From Nitrospiria bacterium (GTDB lineage: Bacteria > Nitrospirota > Nitrospiria > JACQBZ01): a stretch of DNA of 64,000 nucleotides. The stretch spans positions 29,087 through 93,086 of the forward strand of contig DATKAN010000023.1 in assembly GCA_035498035.1 (NCBI GenBank). The letters are read 5' to 3'. Below are positions 48,982 through 57,840 of this stretch, in pieces. A model generated the notes under the pieces. It saw only the letters and a program-made list of their open reading frames with translations, did no database searches and had not been told where the DNA came from. The stretch's first letter is position 1. Each line of letters opens with the position of its first letter. Both the position numbers and the translations under genes were made by a program.

Positions 48982-49905
48982 TCATGTCACGGAGGTGAGA
49001 CGGCGTTTTCCTTGATGGCTCCCGCGGCGCTCGAACTCCTGATCGATCCGTCGCAGAATCTCCGATTTGGGTTTGCCCCAGAGCGGGGCCACAACGTAGG
49101 CCTTGTTCAACTCGCCCATGAGGCGTTCGACGACGATCGAGGCCGGCATTCGTTCGAGAAAATCGCAAACCAGCGGGATATATTCCTCAAGCGGGAGCGT
49201 CTTGATCGGCCGGCACTCGTGAAGTTTCGCCAGCGCCGTGTTTTTGGCGATATAAAGATGATGGATTTTGATCCCGTCCAAATTTAGCCGGGCCAGTTCC
49301 TCCGCGGTCTCCATCATCATCCCCGAAGTTTCCCCGGGCAGGCCCAGGATGACATGCGCGCAGATGCGAAAACCCCGCCGTCGGGTCCGTTCGACCGCGT
49401 CCAGGAACTGGGCATAGGAATGGGCGCGGTTGAGATCGGCCACGGTGCCGTCATGGACGCTTTGTAGTCCGTACTCGATCCAAAGATGCGTTCGGGCATG
49501 ATAATCGGACAGGAGGTCAAGCACGGGTTCGGGGACGCAGTCCGGTCGGGTTCCGATCGAGAGGCCGACGACGTTCGGGTGGGCCAGCGCCTCGTCATAA
49601 AGCCCCTTCAGATGATCGACGGGTCCATGGGTGTTCGTGAAGGCCTGAAAATAGATGATGAATTTTTCGGCGCCGAAACGTCTTCGATAAAACTCCATAC
49701 CGGATCGGATCTGGTCGCGAATAGGACGGGGAGCGGTCCGGGTATTGGGCGAGAAACTCTTGTTGTCGCAATAGCTGCAGCCGCCGTAGGCAATCGTGCC
49801 GTCGATATTGGGGCAGCTGAATCCCGCGTCGATCGGGATCTTATACACTTTCCAAGGAAAATGTTCCTTGAGGTACCGGTTGTAGGAACGGTAGTAGGGA
49901 GTCAT
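48982..49905 (-). CDS. Radical SAM protein, TIGR01212/YhcC family
   Basis: A 307-residue radical SAM enzyme. It begins YNRYLKEHFPWKVYKIPIDA with the cluster motif CPNIDGTIAYGGCSYC (CX14CXXC instead of CX3CX2C), as is known for the YhcC/TIGR01212 family, which also shows QAFTNTHGPV and EYGLQSVHDGT. The substrate is not established; a tRNA or protein modification has been proposed for relatives. One base separates it from mutY downstream. Confidence 0.9.
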   Translation of the reverse strand: MTPYYRSYNRYLKEHFPWKVYKIPIDAGFSCPNIDGTIAYGGCSYCDNKSFSPNTRTAPRPIRDQIRSGMEFYRRRFGAEKFIIYFQAFTNTHGPVDHLKGLYDEALAHPNVVGLSIGTRPDCVPEPVLDLLSDYHARTHLWIEYGLQSVHDGTVADLNRAHSYAQFLDAVERTRRRGFRICAHVILGLPGETSGMMMETAEELARLNLDGIKIHHLYIAKNTALAKLHECRPIKTLPLEEYIPLVCDFLERMPASIVVERLMGELNKAYVVAPLWGKPKSEILRRIDQEFERRGSHQGKRRLTSVT

Positions 49906-49982
49906 GGGTTGTCCCTGGATGCAAGCGGTGGTATTATATCACGTGGGTGAATGAGGATTCCAACCGGCCTCGAGGTGGCTCG

Positions 49983-50396
49983 ATGTCTTCCCTTGAGAAT
50001 CAGGAATTTGAGATTGAACAGGCGAACGAGCGGTTCTATCGGGCTTTTGAAAGTCTCGACATCCGTCAAATGGAATCCGTCTGGGCGACGGACGTCCCGG
50101 TCCGTTGCGTTCATCCCGGCTGGGACCTTCGATCCGGCTGGCCGGAGGTCCGTGACAGTTGGGTCCTGGTATTCAATCATACGACCGGGATTCGGTTCAA
50201 CGTGACGGATGTGGACATCGTCGTCAACGGCGACCTGGCCTGGGTGACCTGCACGGAAAACGTCCGCATGGCCAACGACGGGGAGTCGCAGCAAAGCCGC
50301 ATCCTGGCGACGAATCTCTATCTCCGTCGCTCGAAGGGGTGGTTGATGGTGCTTCATCATGCCTCGCCGATTTTCGGCGGCACGGCCGAACGCTGA
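49983..50396 (+). CDS. SnoaL-like / NTF2-fold protein
   Basis: The 137-residue protein fits the SnoaL_3-type NTF2 fold: FEIEQANERFYRAFESLDIR, VWATDVPVRCVHPGWDLRSG, then LAWVTCTENVRM and NLYLRRSKGWLMVLHHASP. Such domains bind small ligands or act as isomerases; stand-alone copies are mostly uncharacterised. GAGGTGG precedes ATG 49983; GTG 49947 is less likely. Confidence 0.85.
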   Translation: MSSLENQEFEIEQANERFYRAFESLDIRQMESVWATDVPVRCVHPGWDLRSGWPEVRDSWVLVFNHTTGIRFNVTDVDIVVNGDLAWVTCTENVRMANDGESQQSRILATNLYLRRSKGWLMVLHHASPIFGGTAER

Positions 50397-50477
50397 GAGG
50401 CGGCTCCCGGCCGTAGGGTCGTGACCCGTTCGGTTTTAAAAGGTATCCTTCCGCGCGGGAGTCGGCCATCGGGGCCG

Positions 50478-51107
50478 TTAAACCTCATAGCTCTTCCAGT
50501 TCATAATATTCCGCGTACGATAGATTCCTTCGACATCGTTAAAAGGCCGGATTCCTTTCTCATTCAATATTCCGGCAACGGCGCGCAGAGGAAGACCCAC
50601 CGCAGCCAGATAATCGCCTTCGATCGAATGGATTAGCTTACGACCTTCGCCCTGAAGCGAGTAGGCGCCGGCCTTGTCCAGCGGCTCCCCGGTCGCGACA
50701 TACCGGATCAGATTCTCCTTTGGCGCCGGACGCATCCGCACCTTCGTCTTTTCGACCGCGATACGTTCATTCCGGTCCGGGAAGACCGCCGCAACGGCCG
50801 TAACGACCGTATGGGTCCGGCCGGCCAGCAGGGATAAAATCCGAACCGCGTCATCTTGATCGGCCGGCTTGCCGATGGTTTTACCTTCCAAATCAATCAC
50901 CGTATCGCTTCCGATCACGATCGCGTCCGGAGCATCACGATGAACCGCGCGGGCCTTTTCCCCCGCCCAGTAAACCGCTTCATCCGAAGGGGTCCGGTCC
51001 GGTCGAAAAACTTCCACAAGGCCGGGGGAGACGACCTCGAAGGGCAGGCCGAGCCGTGCGAGGATTTCCTTTCGTCGGGGAGAGCTGGAGGCCAGGATCA
51101 GGTGCAT
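50478..51107 (-). CDS. Maf-family nucleoside triphosphate pyrophosphatase
   Basis: The 209-residue protein hydrolyses non-canonical or specific NTPs (dTTP/UTP type in YhdE). Motifs: LILASSSPRRKEILARLGL, VIGSDTVIDLEGKTIGKP and YSLQGEGRKLIHSIEGDYLA. It overlaps the end of the upstream Dus gene by 10 bases, so the two are co-expressed. Confidence 0.94.
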   Translation of the reverse strand: MHLILASSSPRRKEILARLGLPFEVVSPGLVEVFRPDRTPSDEAVYWAGEKARAVHRDAPDAIVIGSDTVIDLEGKTIGKPADQDDAVRILSLLAGRTHTVVTAVAAVFPDRNERIAVEKTKVRMRPAPKENLIRYVATGEPLDKAGAYSLQGEGRKLIHSIEGDYLAAVGLPLRAVAGILNEKGIRPFNDVEGIYRTRNIMNWKSYEV

Positions 51108-52216
51108 TCGACCGGTTGAAGTATCGATTCGACCTCGCGTAGGTTTTCGACCTGGACGAGACGCCGACGCAGCTCCGAGGCGCCCGGAAAGCCGAACCAG
51201 TAGGCGGCTAGGAATTTGCGCATGTTTCGAAACGACAGCTTTCCACGATACCGGTCAAAGAGCTCTGCATGCTCTAGCGCGACGGCGACTTTCTCGGCCA
51301 TCGAGACATCGGGTTCCGCAGGCGGAAGCTCACCGGATCGTACCGCGGAGCGTATCGAATCCCCGGTTTTAAAAATCCATGGATTGCCCATCGCGGCCCG
51401 GCCGATTAAAACCCCGTGGACGCCGGATTCGCGAATCCGGCGGACGGCCGTCGCGCCGGATCGGATATCCCCGTTTCCCAGGATCAGCGTGTCGCTTCCA
51501 CGGACGATCTCGGCCGCCCGCGCAATCGTTTCCCAATCGGCCTGAGAGGAATAATTCTGCGCCAGTGTTCGACCGTGGAGCGTGATCGCGGCCGGCGACT
51601 CCGAAAGAAGGGCGGGTATCCAATCGTCGATGACGATCTGCCCGTATCCCAGGCGTGTTTTGACCGAGACCGGGATGATTTGACGGAGAAAATCCCCGAC
51701 CGGTTCAACGGCGGACCCGAACCATAGGGCCTTCGCCCGCCGGACGTCCTCCGCAACGGAGGCCGGAAGCCCGATCCGATCAATCGGCTGACCGGCGGCC
51801 CAATCCCGTATTCCCTGTCGTGTCCGTCGGATGATCTCGCACGCCCGATGGGGTGTGCGTATCAACCCGGCTCCCGCCCCGGCGCGTGCGACCGTTTTCG
51901 AAGGGCAGCCCATGTTGATATCGATTCCGTCGAAGCCCAGCTCGCAGATGAGATGCGCGGTTCGGTAAAAGGCCTCGGGGTCCGTCCCGAAAACCTGCGC
52001 GATCGCCGGCCGCTCGATTTCGCTGTAACGAAGCTCGGTCAGAAACGGATCATAGCCCGATACGATCCGGTCGATCGATACAAATTCGGTGAAACTGAGA
52101 TCGGGACCTCCATGCCGGGCCGTGACGGCCCGAAACGCGGCGTCCGTCACGCCGTCCATCGGAGCGAGACCGACGATCGGCTGCGGGAGGTTACGCCAAA
52201 AGGAATGTTCGTCCAT
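51098..52216 (-). CDS. tRNA-dihydrouridine synthase
   Basis: Dus reduces uridines in tRNA D-loops with FMN. The roughly 372-residue protein has LAPMDGVTDAAFRAV (FMN site), DINMGCPSKTVARAGAGAGL with the catalytic Cys in GCP, VSVKTRLGY, ITLHGRTLAQNY and LILGNGDIRSG. ATG 52216 is used because a consensus promoter ends near 52259, downstream of which only this start fits. An insertion relative to short Dus proteins (about residues 150-185, RDWAAGQPIDRIGLPASVAE) is notable. Confidence 0.92.
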   Translation of the reverse strand: MDEHSFWRNLPQPIVGLAPMDGVTDAAFRAVTARHGGPDLSFTEFVSIDRIVSGYDPFLTELRYSEIERPAIAQVFGTDPEAFYRTAHLICELGFDGIDINMGCPSKTVARAGAGAGLIRTPHRACEIIRRTRQGIRDWAAGQPIDRIGLPASVAEDVRRAKALWFGSAVEPVGDFLRQIIPVSVKTRLGYGQIVIDDWIPALLSESPAAITLHGRTLAQNYSSQADWETIARAAEIVRGSDTLILGNGDIRSGATAVRRIRESGVHGVLIGRAAMGNPWIFKTGDSIRSAVRSGELPPAEPDVSMAEKVAVALEHAELFDRYRGKLSFRNMRKFLAAYWFGFPGASELRRRLVQVENLREVESILQPVECT

Positions 52217-52258
52217 TAAATTTCCGATTCCTCGCGATCCGTCGTGTTTGAACCAATC

Positions 52259-52287
52259 ATTATACCCTCTGATTATTCCCGAGTCAA
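52259..52287 (-). promoter_or_regulatory. Promoter of dus-maf
   Basis: On the minus strand TTGACT (52282-52287) and TATAAT (52259-52264) are 17 bases apart, 43 bases before the Dus start. Confidence 0.75.
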
Positions 52288-52518
52288 AAGATCGCACCTT
52301 GGTCCCGCGGGCACCGCACTGATTTATATTCCAAGTGTGGGAAGATTCCCGCTTGTCTCCGGCCGGATCGGGAATCGATTAATACGTCGGATTTCACCAC
52401 GCTCCCGAAACAGCAAATCCGACCCAATGCAACGAGCCCCGGACAGAAGCCCCTCAAGCCGTCAACAGAATCCAAGGGCCGCAGCCTTGGAGTCTTCATT
52501 CCTCTCATCAATAATTCA

Positions 52519-52548
52519 TTGACATTGATTAACGATCTGGACTATACA
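52519..52548 (+). promoter_or_regulatory. Promoter of the aldo/keto reductase gene
   Basis: TTGACA (52519-52524) and TATACA (52543-52548) with an 18-base spacer. The stretch 52290-52518 between the two divergent promoters holds nothing else I can name. Confidence 0.65.
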
Positions 52549-52620
52549 AGAAAGGCCGGGCGTTCCAAAGGACGTTTGGGGATGTCCAATTCATGTTAGG
52601 CGAAACTTGGAGAAGGGATC

Positions 52621-53460
52621 TTGATCTTGACGGATTATAACGACGTTCCCGTTCCTTCATTTATATACGGCACGGCCTGGAAAAAAGATGCCACGACGCG
52701 GCTGGTACAGTTGGCCGTGGCCTCGGGCTTCACGGCGATCGACACCGCCAATCAGATCATCCATTACGATGAGGCCCTTGTGGGCGAGGCATTGCTTGCG
52801 CTCGACCAGAAGGGCATCACGCGGGATGCCCTTTTTCTTCAGACCAAATTTACGCCCGCCGGGGGCCAGGACCATCGAACGCCCTACGATGCCTCGGCGG
52901 ATCTTACGACTCAGGTCGGACAGTCCTTCGACAGTTCCCTGAAACACCTTCATACGGATCATGTCGACTCCTATCTATTGCACGGGCCCTATTCGCGAAC
53001 GGGATTGGGGGCGGAGGACTGGGAGGTATGGGCCGCCTTGGAAGGGATCTATCGGTCGGGCAAAACTAAAATGATCGGAATTTCGAATGTCAGTGCCGGG
53101 CAATTGAGATTGTTGTGCGAGAAAGCGGTGATTAAGCCCATGGTGGTGCAGAATCGGTGTTATGCCGTATCCGGTTGGGATCAAGAAGTCCGGGAGATCT
53201 GCCGGGCCAACCGGATCATCTATCAAGGCTTTTCGCTTTTAACAGCGAACCAGCCCATCTTAAGCCATCCTAAAATTTGGGCGATCGCAAAGCGCCTGGG
53301 GACGGGTCCGCTGCAGGTCATCTTTCGGTTTGCGATGCAGATCGGGATTCTGCCGTTGACCGGAACGACCAGCGAACGGCATATGAAAGAAGATTTAAGC
53401 GTCGTAAATTTTGAGCTCTCTCCCGAAGAAACGAAGTGGATCGAAACGATTGCGGTTTGA
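52621..53460 (+). CDS. Aldo/keto reductase family protein
   Basis: The 279-residue protein is a TIM-barrel NADPH reductase. AIDTANQIIHYDEALVGEAL holds the Asp and Tyr of the tetrad, with Tyr three residues further than in the usual DTAxxYxNE; LQTKFTP holds the Lys and SYLLHGP the His. The coenzyme segment reads LTGTTSERHMKEDL instead of IPKS. The DTANQ..HY form marks a distinct branch. Start is TTG with AGAAGGG upstream. Two hairpins follow the stop. Confidence 0.85.
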   Translation: MILTDYNDVPVPSFIYGTAWKKDATTRLVQLAVASGFTAIDTANQIIHYDEALVGEALLALDQKGITRDALFLQTKFTPAGGQDHRTPYDASADLTTQVGQSFDSSLKHLHTDHVDSYLLHGPYSRTGLGAEDWEVWAALEGIYRSGKTKMIGISNVSAGQLRLLCEKAVIKPMVVQNRCYAVSGWDQEVREICRANRIIYQGFSLLTANQPILSHPKIWAIAKRLGTGPLQVIFRFAMQIGILPLTGTTSERHMKEDLSVVNFELSPEETKWIETIAV

Positions 53461-53522
53461 ATATCCCTGTCGCCCGTTTCAATCAGACCCCTCACGCATT
53501 CTCTTCTAAGGATGGACCCACC

Positions 53523-53566
53523 GGTTTCGATTTTTTGAAACCGAATTTCAATATTTTGAAATTCCG
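53523..53566 (+). terminator. Tandem AT-rich hairpins after the reductase gene
   Basis: GGTTTC/GAAACC around ATTTTTT-like bases, directly followed by GAATTTCA/TTGAAATTC, form two adjacent hairpins about 60 bases after the stop. They have no clean T tract, so terminator function is likely but not certain. Confidence 0.45.
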
Positions 53567-53728
53567 TGCTCGGCTATCCCTCCACAAACCGCGTCCAGGA
53601 CATTCCGTAGAAGCAAATCAAATCCGTGAGTTGAATAAATCTTTGCCGTGTTCGATTATTCTGGCCGTTCGTTTGCAAGTTAAACCCGTGAAAGCCGGAC
53701 GCTGCAACGTGACCAAGTCCGGCTAACC

Positions 53729-53903
53729 TTTGTTCAGAGCAAACCGGGGGAAACCCCGGGACGCAAAGTAACGGGGCTAAAGCCAAGCGAGGATCCGGCG
53801 TCGCCGATCCGAGCGCGGGGTACGGGGCATCGTAGCGGAGAGGATACCGCACGGATCCCCCGAGGTCCGATCGAGGTCATGCCCGCCGAGCCGCCAAAGG
53901 GAG
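53729..53903 (+). promoter_or_regulatory. Cyclic di-GMP-I (GEMM-I) riboswitch 2, with enlarged P2 arm
   Basis: CAGAGCAAACC, a six-pair stem CCGGGG/CCCCGG with GAAA tetraloop, GGGACGCAAAG and ACGGGGCTAAAG are all present, and the 3' element GCCCGCCGAGCCGCC is identical to that of riboswitch 1. Between them the second arm is about 90 bases longer and holds its own hairpins (GGAT-CGGCG/CGCCG-ATCC). The G before CAAACC favours c-di-GMP. It precedes a di-heme enzyme gene. Confidence 0.92.
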
Positions 53904-53930
53904 ATGGGAGAGATACTTTGACGGGTTTTT
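53891..53930 (+). terminator. Terminator of riboswitch 2
   Basis: CCGCCAAAG (53891-53899) pairs with CTTTGACGG (53916-53924) with one mismatch, followed by GTTTTT. The 5' arm overlaps the end of the aptamer, as in riboswitch 1. Confidence 0.75.
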
Positions 53931-53945
53931 CATGCCCAGGGGGGA

Positions 53946-55415
53946 ATGGCCATGATCCGAGATCGATTGAAAGCACTCATAGGAAACAGGTATGCCCGGC
54001 GGCCGGGAGTCGGCCGGTGGATCCGCCAGATCAGCGTCGGCCGGGGCGGGGTGGTGGTGGCCTCGCTGTTTGTCATGCTGGTCAGCCCGGAGTGTAATAC
54101 AACATCGGGATTTCCGGCCAGCGATCCCGGAGTTCAGAAGGCGGCCTTGCAGGCCGGGGATCCGCTGCCGGGCCTGACGCCCTCGGAAATGGCCTTGTTC
54201 GAGGCCGGCCGGGAGGAGTTTGAAGGCTCCGAAGGCGTGGCGGACGGCCTCGGACCGCGATTCAATATGGACAGCTGCGGCGGTTGTCACGCCCAGCCGG
54301 CGGTGGGCGGGTCAAGCCCGGCCGCCAATCCTCAGGTGGCTGTTGCCACCGCCTTCCATGCCGTCAACAATCTACCTTCCTTCATCCGGGCCGACGGACC
54401 GGTCCGCGAGGTCCGATACAAGTACAAATCCGACGGGTCGCGCGACGGCGGGGTGCACGCCCTGTTTGTGATCAGCGGCCGTGTCGATGACACCGGAGAT
54501 GCCAGCGGCTGCGATATCACGCAGGAGGATTTCCACGGGCAGGAACAGAGCAACAACCTGATATTTCGCATTCCCACACCGGTGTTCGGGGGCGGCCTGA
54601 TTGAGCAGATTCCCGACAGCGCCATCATCGCCAACCAGGAGGTCTCTGCGCAGCAGAAATCCAATCTCGGAATCCACGGCCATCCCCACCGAGTTCGAAT
54701 GGACAACGGTACGACAAACGTGAACGGGAACGACGGCACCGTCGCGCGCTTCGGGTGGAAGGCCCAAAACAAATCGCTGCTTCTCTTTTCGGGGGAGGCC
54801 TACAACGTCGAGATGGGGATCAGCAACGAGCTGTTCCAGACCGAGCGCGATGAAACAGGGAATTGCCAATTCGCCCCCACGCCGAACGATACCACCAATG
54901 CCGCGGGAACCACGCCGGCGGAGGTCCTTAGCGACGTGGAAAAATTCGCGTTCTTCATGCGTTTCCTGGCTCCGCCGACCCCGTCGCTGACGACGCCGGG
55001 CGGCGCCGACTCCATCGCGAACGGCCGCGACCTTTTTCAAAGCACCGGCTGCGCCTTGTGTCACACTCCGACGCTTCGGACGGGCAATGCCGCCGCGGCG
55101 GCGTTGGCGAATAAGGACGTCAACCTTTATTCGGATCTTCTGCTCCACAACATGGGGCCGGGCCTCGCGGATGATATCGTCCAGGCTCAGGCCGGCCCGG
55201 ACGAATTCAGGACCTCGCCGCTGTGGGGCCTCGGGGGCCGCATCTTCCTCCTCCATGACGGACGCACCACCGACCTGGTCGAGGCGATCCAGGCGCACAA
55301 GAGCGCCGGAAATTCCCATTTCAAGGACTCGGAGGCCAACCATGTCGTGGACAATTTCAACCAGCTAAACGATGCGCAGAAAACGGACCTCCTGAACTTC
55401 CTGCGCTCGCTGTAA
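53946..55415 (+). CDS. Di-heme oxidoreductase (DHOR, formerly DUF1111)
   Basis: The 489-residue protein is exported: a basic start and hydrophobic segment (GGVVVASLFVMLVSPEC, near 34-50) look like a lipoprotein or signal anchor. Heme motif CGGCH is at residues 111-115 in FNMDSCGGCHAQP; CALCH lies near residue 365. GLGPRFN, IPTPVFGGGLIEQI, RFGWKAQNKSLL and LLLHNMGPGLADD are family hallmarks of di-heme thiol oxidoreductase-like proteins. Substrate unknown. ATG 53952 is also possible. It is controlled by riboswitch 2. Confidence 0.9.
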   Translation: MAMIRDRLKALIGNRYARRPGVGRWIRQISVGRGGVVVASLFVMLVSPECNTTSGFPASDPGVQKAALQAGDPLPGLTPSEMALFEAGREEFEGSEGVADGLGPRFNMDSCGGCHAQPAVGGSSPAANPQVAVATAFHAVNNLPSFIRADGPVREVRYKYKSDGSRDGGVHALFVISGRVDDTGDASGCDITQEDFHGQEQSNNLIFRIPTPVFGGGLIEQIPDSAIIANQEVSAQQKSNLGIHGHPHRVRMDNGTTNVNGNDGTVARFGWKAQNKSLLLFSGEAYNVEMGISNELFQTERDETGNCQFAPTPNDTTNAAGTTPAEVLSDVEKFAFFMRFLAPPTPSLTTPGGADSIANGRDLFQSTGCALCHTPTLRTGNAAAAALANKDVNLYSDLLLHNMGPGLADDIVQAQAGPDEFRTSPLWGLGGRIFLLHDGRTTDLVEAIQAHKSAGNSHFKDSEANHVVDNFNQLNDAQKTDLLNFLRSL

Positions 55416-55459
55416 AAAACGGGAAGGGATCGAATTCTCCGCGCGCGTTCCCGTCCTCC

Positions 55460-55528
55460 ATTCCGCGGACACCCTGTTTGTTGTTGGATAGACCCTATCC
55501 AATCATCAAGCAGGGTGTCCGCCGGAAT
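55460..55528. repeat. Large two-part inverted repeat
   Basis: GCGGACACCCTG (55465-55476) and CAGGGTGTCCGC (55511-55522) are perfect inverted arms, extended by ATTCC/GGAAT with one extra base. Inside, TTGGATAG (55484-55491) and CTATCCAA (55495-55502) form a second stem. No T tract follows. It may end transcription of the di-heme gene, or be a mobile hairpin. The gap to 55837 holds nothing else obvious. Confidence 0.6.
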
Positions 55529-55837
55529 CGGTCTTATCGATAGGCCCTTCCACTTTCAACTCGATGTCTTATCTCAAATTTGCCGATCCGATCGCCGAGG
55601 CCAAATTCGCCATGATGTTATAGGGGTCCGTACCGCATATTTGCTGATTCTGCCCGGTATCATTTTAATCGCACGAGGTAAAATCGGCAAATAGGCTCGG
55701 GGGGGTGAAGGACTGGAGAATACATTTGGGGTAGAACCATACAAATCTCGGCGAGGAAGTTGGTGGTTGACATAGGCAGAAACGGGGTGTAGGATAAGGG
55801 CTCTTCAATATCAGATCCTATTACCCGGGGGTGTGAA

Positions 55838-56197
55838 ATGGGACCCACGAAAGTGGTCGTGAAATCCGAAGCCCTCCATGACGTAAAGACCGGCCGTCTG
55901 ATTCAAGCCGGGCTCGCCACGCGAAAACAGCAGGAAGATTATTCGACGCATCATTATATCGTCTTACCTGTTGTGGACAATGCGGGCCGGCCTTGGTCTC
56001 TCAACGGGAAGTTGGTCTATTGCCTTCGAGGGACCCGCTACGAGACCTCGGATGACGAAGTCGTCCACTTAGCGAGATGCCATGACTGCGGCGGCATGTG
56101 CATCTCCGTGGATGAGCCCACGGTGGAGCGCGATTGCGTGCGTTGCACCCAGTGCGGCCATGAATTCGAGGCCCGGCTGGAGATGATGGAGAGTTAA
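55838..56197 (+). CDS. Zinc-ribbon protein of unknown function
   Basis: The 119-residue protein has a beta-rich N-terminal half (HHYIVLPVVDNAGRPWSLNG) and a four-Cys ribbon at the C-terminus: CHDCGGMCISV and CVRCTQCGHEFEAR. GGGGGTGTG precedes the ATG. I know no family. Coding bias and the metal site make it real. Confidence 0.72.
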   Translation: MGPTKVVVKSEALHDVKTGRLIQAGLATRKQQEDYSTHHYIVLPVVDNAGRPWSLNGKLVYCLRGTRYETSDDEVVHLARCHDCGGMCISVDEPTVERDCVRCTQCGHEFEARLEMMES

Positions 56198-56227
56198 GCG
56201 CCGGACGACGGGGGTGACACCAGACCT

Positions 56228-56557
56228 ATGGACAAATCCATACAGAAAACGGAATCAAATAAGCCCATGAGCGGGCACGTCGGGGAGCAGGGTGATTTAC
56301 TGCCAAGGAAAGAACTGGATACGCTTACCGAAGAGTTGGTGGAGGTCGAAGAGGAAATTGATCGCGTAACCACGGAAAACTCGACACTGGAAGATCTTGA
56401 GGGGTGCAAAGTTCTGGCCGCGGGCGTATTGGAAAAGTATTCGACCCTTCAAAGGCGGCTCTCCGAACGAAACAGATTGCTGTTGGAACAATCCCTCGGG
56501 CCCGCGGTCGAACGGGTCAGGAAGGGTCTGACGCTGCTTAAAGAGGCTCCGGAATAA
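56228..56557 (+). CDS. Small coiled-coil protein
   Basis: The 109-residue product is mostly charged helix: ELDTLTEELVEVEEEIDRVT, VLEKYSTLQRRLSERNRLLL and VERVRKGLTLLKEAPE. No signal peptide or known domain. It starts 30 bases after the zinc-ribbon gene and may be coupled to it. No clear ribosome site. Confidence 0.6.
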   Translation: MDKSIQKTESNKPMSGHVGEQGDLLPRKELDTLTEELVEVEEEIDRVTTENSTLEDLEGCKVLAAGVLEKYSTLQRRLSERNRLLLEQSLGPAVERVRKGLTLLKEAPE

Positions 56558-56607
56558 AGCAGGCTTCTGAAAAAGTCCTTCTGCTAACGAGTTATTTAAA
56601 TATCCCG

Positions 56608-57708
56608 CTAGTAAGATCGTGTGAAAAAAGGGAGGGAAACCACCTTCGCGGGCTTTCCCTCGATCGTCACCTCCTTGCCCGGTTCGGCGAAATCGCGATG
56701 GAGATATCCCATCGCAATCACCCGGCCGAGCGTCGGGGATTCGGCGGAGCTCGTGACGTTCCCGACCACGCGCTCAGGACCTCCGGATACGGAAGACGGG
56801 GCCAGAATCGGAAGGCCCTTCGCCGGGACGGTTTTCGCGGTCAATTCCAATCCCATCAATTTCCTGTTCATCCGACCCTGAGCGTCCGCACGCGCGATCG
56901 TTTCCTGTCCGATGTAACAGCCCTTCGTGTAGCTGATCGCCTTCTTTTCCAATCCGGTTTCCATCGGAAAGTTCGATTCATCCATATCGATCCCGTACCG
57001 CGGCGTGCCGGCCTCGATCCGGAGGGAGTCCAAAGCATCCAGACCGACCGGTCGAAGACCGCAGGGCTCGCCGATCCCGATCAATCGGTTCCAGGTCGGG
57101 ACCATCCGGTCTATCGGTATATAAAGGTCGTAACCCGCCTCGCCCACGATCTCGTTTCGCGCCGCGAAAGACCGGACGCCATCCAGAAAAAACGTCACCG
57201 TGGAGAGTTCCTTCGTCGGGGCCTCGGATCCGGTCATTTGCGTTACGATCCCCTGCGATGACGGTCCGTAGATCGAGAGGAGTCCAAAAACCTCGGTCAG
57301 GTTTTCAATCGTCACATCAGAGGCCAGCGTGTATTTATCCAGGTGTTTTAATATTTTTTCCGTCACCTCGGGCTCGAGGTCGATCCAGAGCGCATCGGTA
57401 AGACAGTAAATTCGAGCGTCCGAGAGCATCTTGGCCTTCTCGTTTGTGAAGACGGCGTAAAGTCCGGTCCCGGGGGTGAGTTTTTTGATGTCGTTCGTGA
57501 CCATTCCATGAAGAAAGTCGGTACGGTCCTTGCCTCTTAAACGGAGTTTTCCACGGTGGGATTGATCGATCAGCCCGGACTGTTTCCGGACGGCCTGAAG
57601 TTCAAGTGTTGGATTTCCGTATGAACGGGCCATTTCAAGCCCGCCGGACTGCATAAAAACAGCCCCGGCTGCCTGCTGTATATCAAACAACGGACTTTTA
57701 TTAATCAT
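56608..57708 (-). CDS. ygfZ: Folate-binding YgfZ/GcvT-like protein
   Basis: The 366-residue protein is a YgfZ-type relative of the glycine-cleavage T protein, needed in E. coli for repair or assembly of some iron-sulfur enzymes. The family marker with its Cys is YTKGCYIGQETIARADAQGR (near residue 255), and the start region has RTDFLHGMVTNDIKKL. Full length. The region beyond its start is AT-rich and marks the edge of an island. Confidence 0.92.
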   Translation of the reverse strand: MINKSPLFDIQQAAGAVFMQSGGLEMARSYGNPTLELQAVRKQSGLIDQSHRGKLRLRGKDRTDFLHGMVTNDIKKLTPGTGLYAVFTNEKAKMLSDARIYCLTDALWIDLEPEVTEKILKHLDKYTLASDVTIENLTEVFGLLSIYGPSSQGIVTQMTGSEAPTKELSTVTFFLDGVRSFAARNEIVGEAGYDLYIPIDRMVPTWNRLIGIGEPCGLRPVGLDALDSLRIEAGTPRYGIDMDESNFPMETGLEKKAISYTKGCYIGQETIARADAQGRMNRKLMGLELTAKTVPAKGLPILAPSSVSGGPERVVGNVTSSAESPTLGRVIAMGYLHRDFAEPGKEVTIEGKPAKVVSLPFFTRSY

Positions 57709-57748
57709 TTCCCACTTTATATGATTATTATGACCTGAAATTATTTAG

Positions 57749-57764
57749 AATACCCACTATATTT
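57749..57764. repeat. 16-base inverted repeat, left copy
   Basis: AATACCCACTATATTT is found here and, inverted, at 59373-59388. The pair brackets the transposase and most of the ClpP-like gene. The right copy lies within coding sequence, so it is uncertain that these are IS ends. Confidence 0.5.
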
Positions 57765-57840
57765 GTAATATTGAGAATTATATAGTTGACAAACCCCACT
57801 TTGACGTGATACGATCAAGCCATAATTCGGAGGTTTGGTC

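Noticed and set aside
51098..52216. Loss of the catalytic Cys in the Dus protein
   Set aside because: I first took the Gly in AGAGAGL for the catalytic position; the catalytic Cys is in the GCP motif, which is present.
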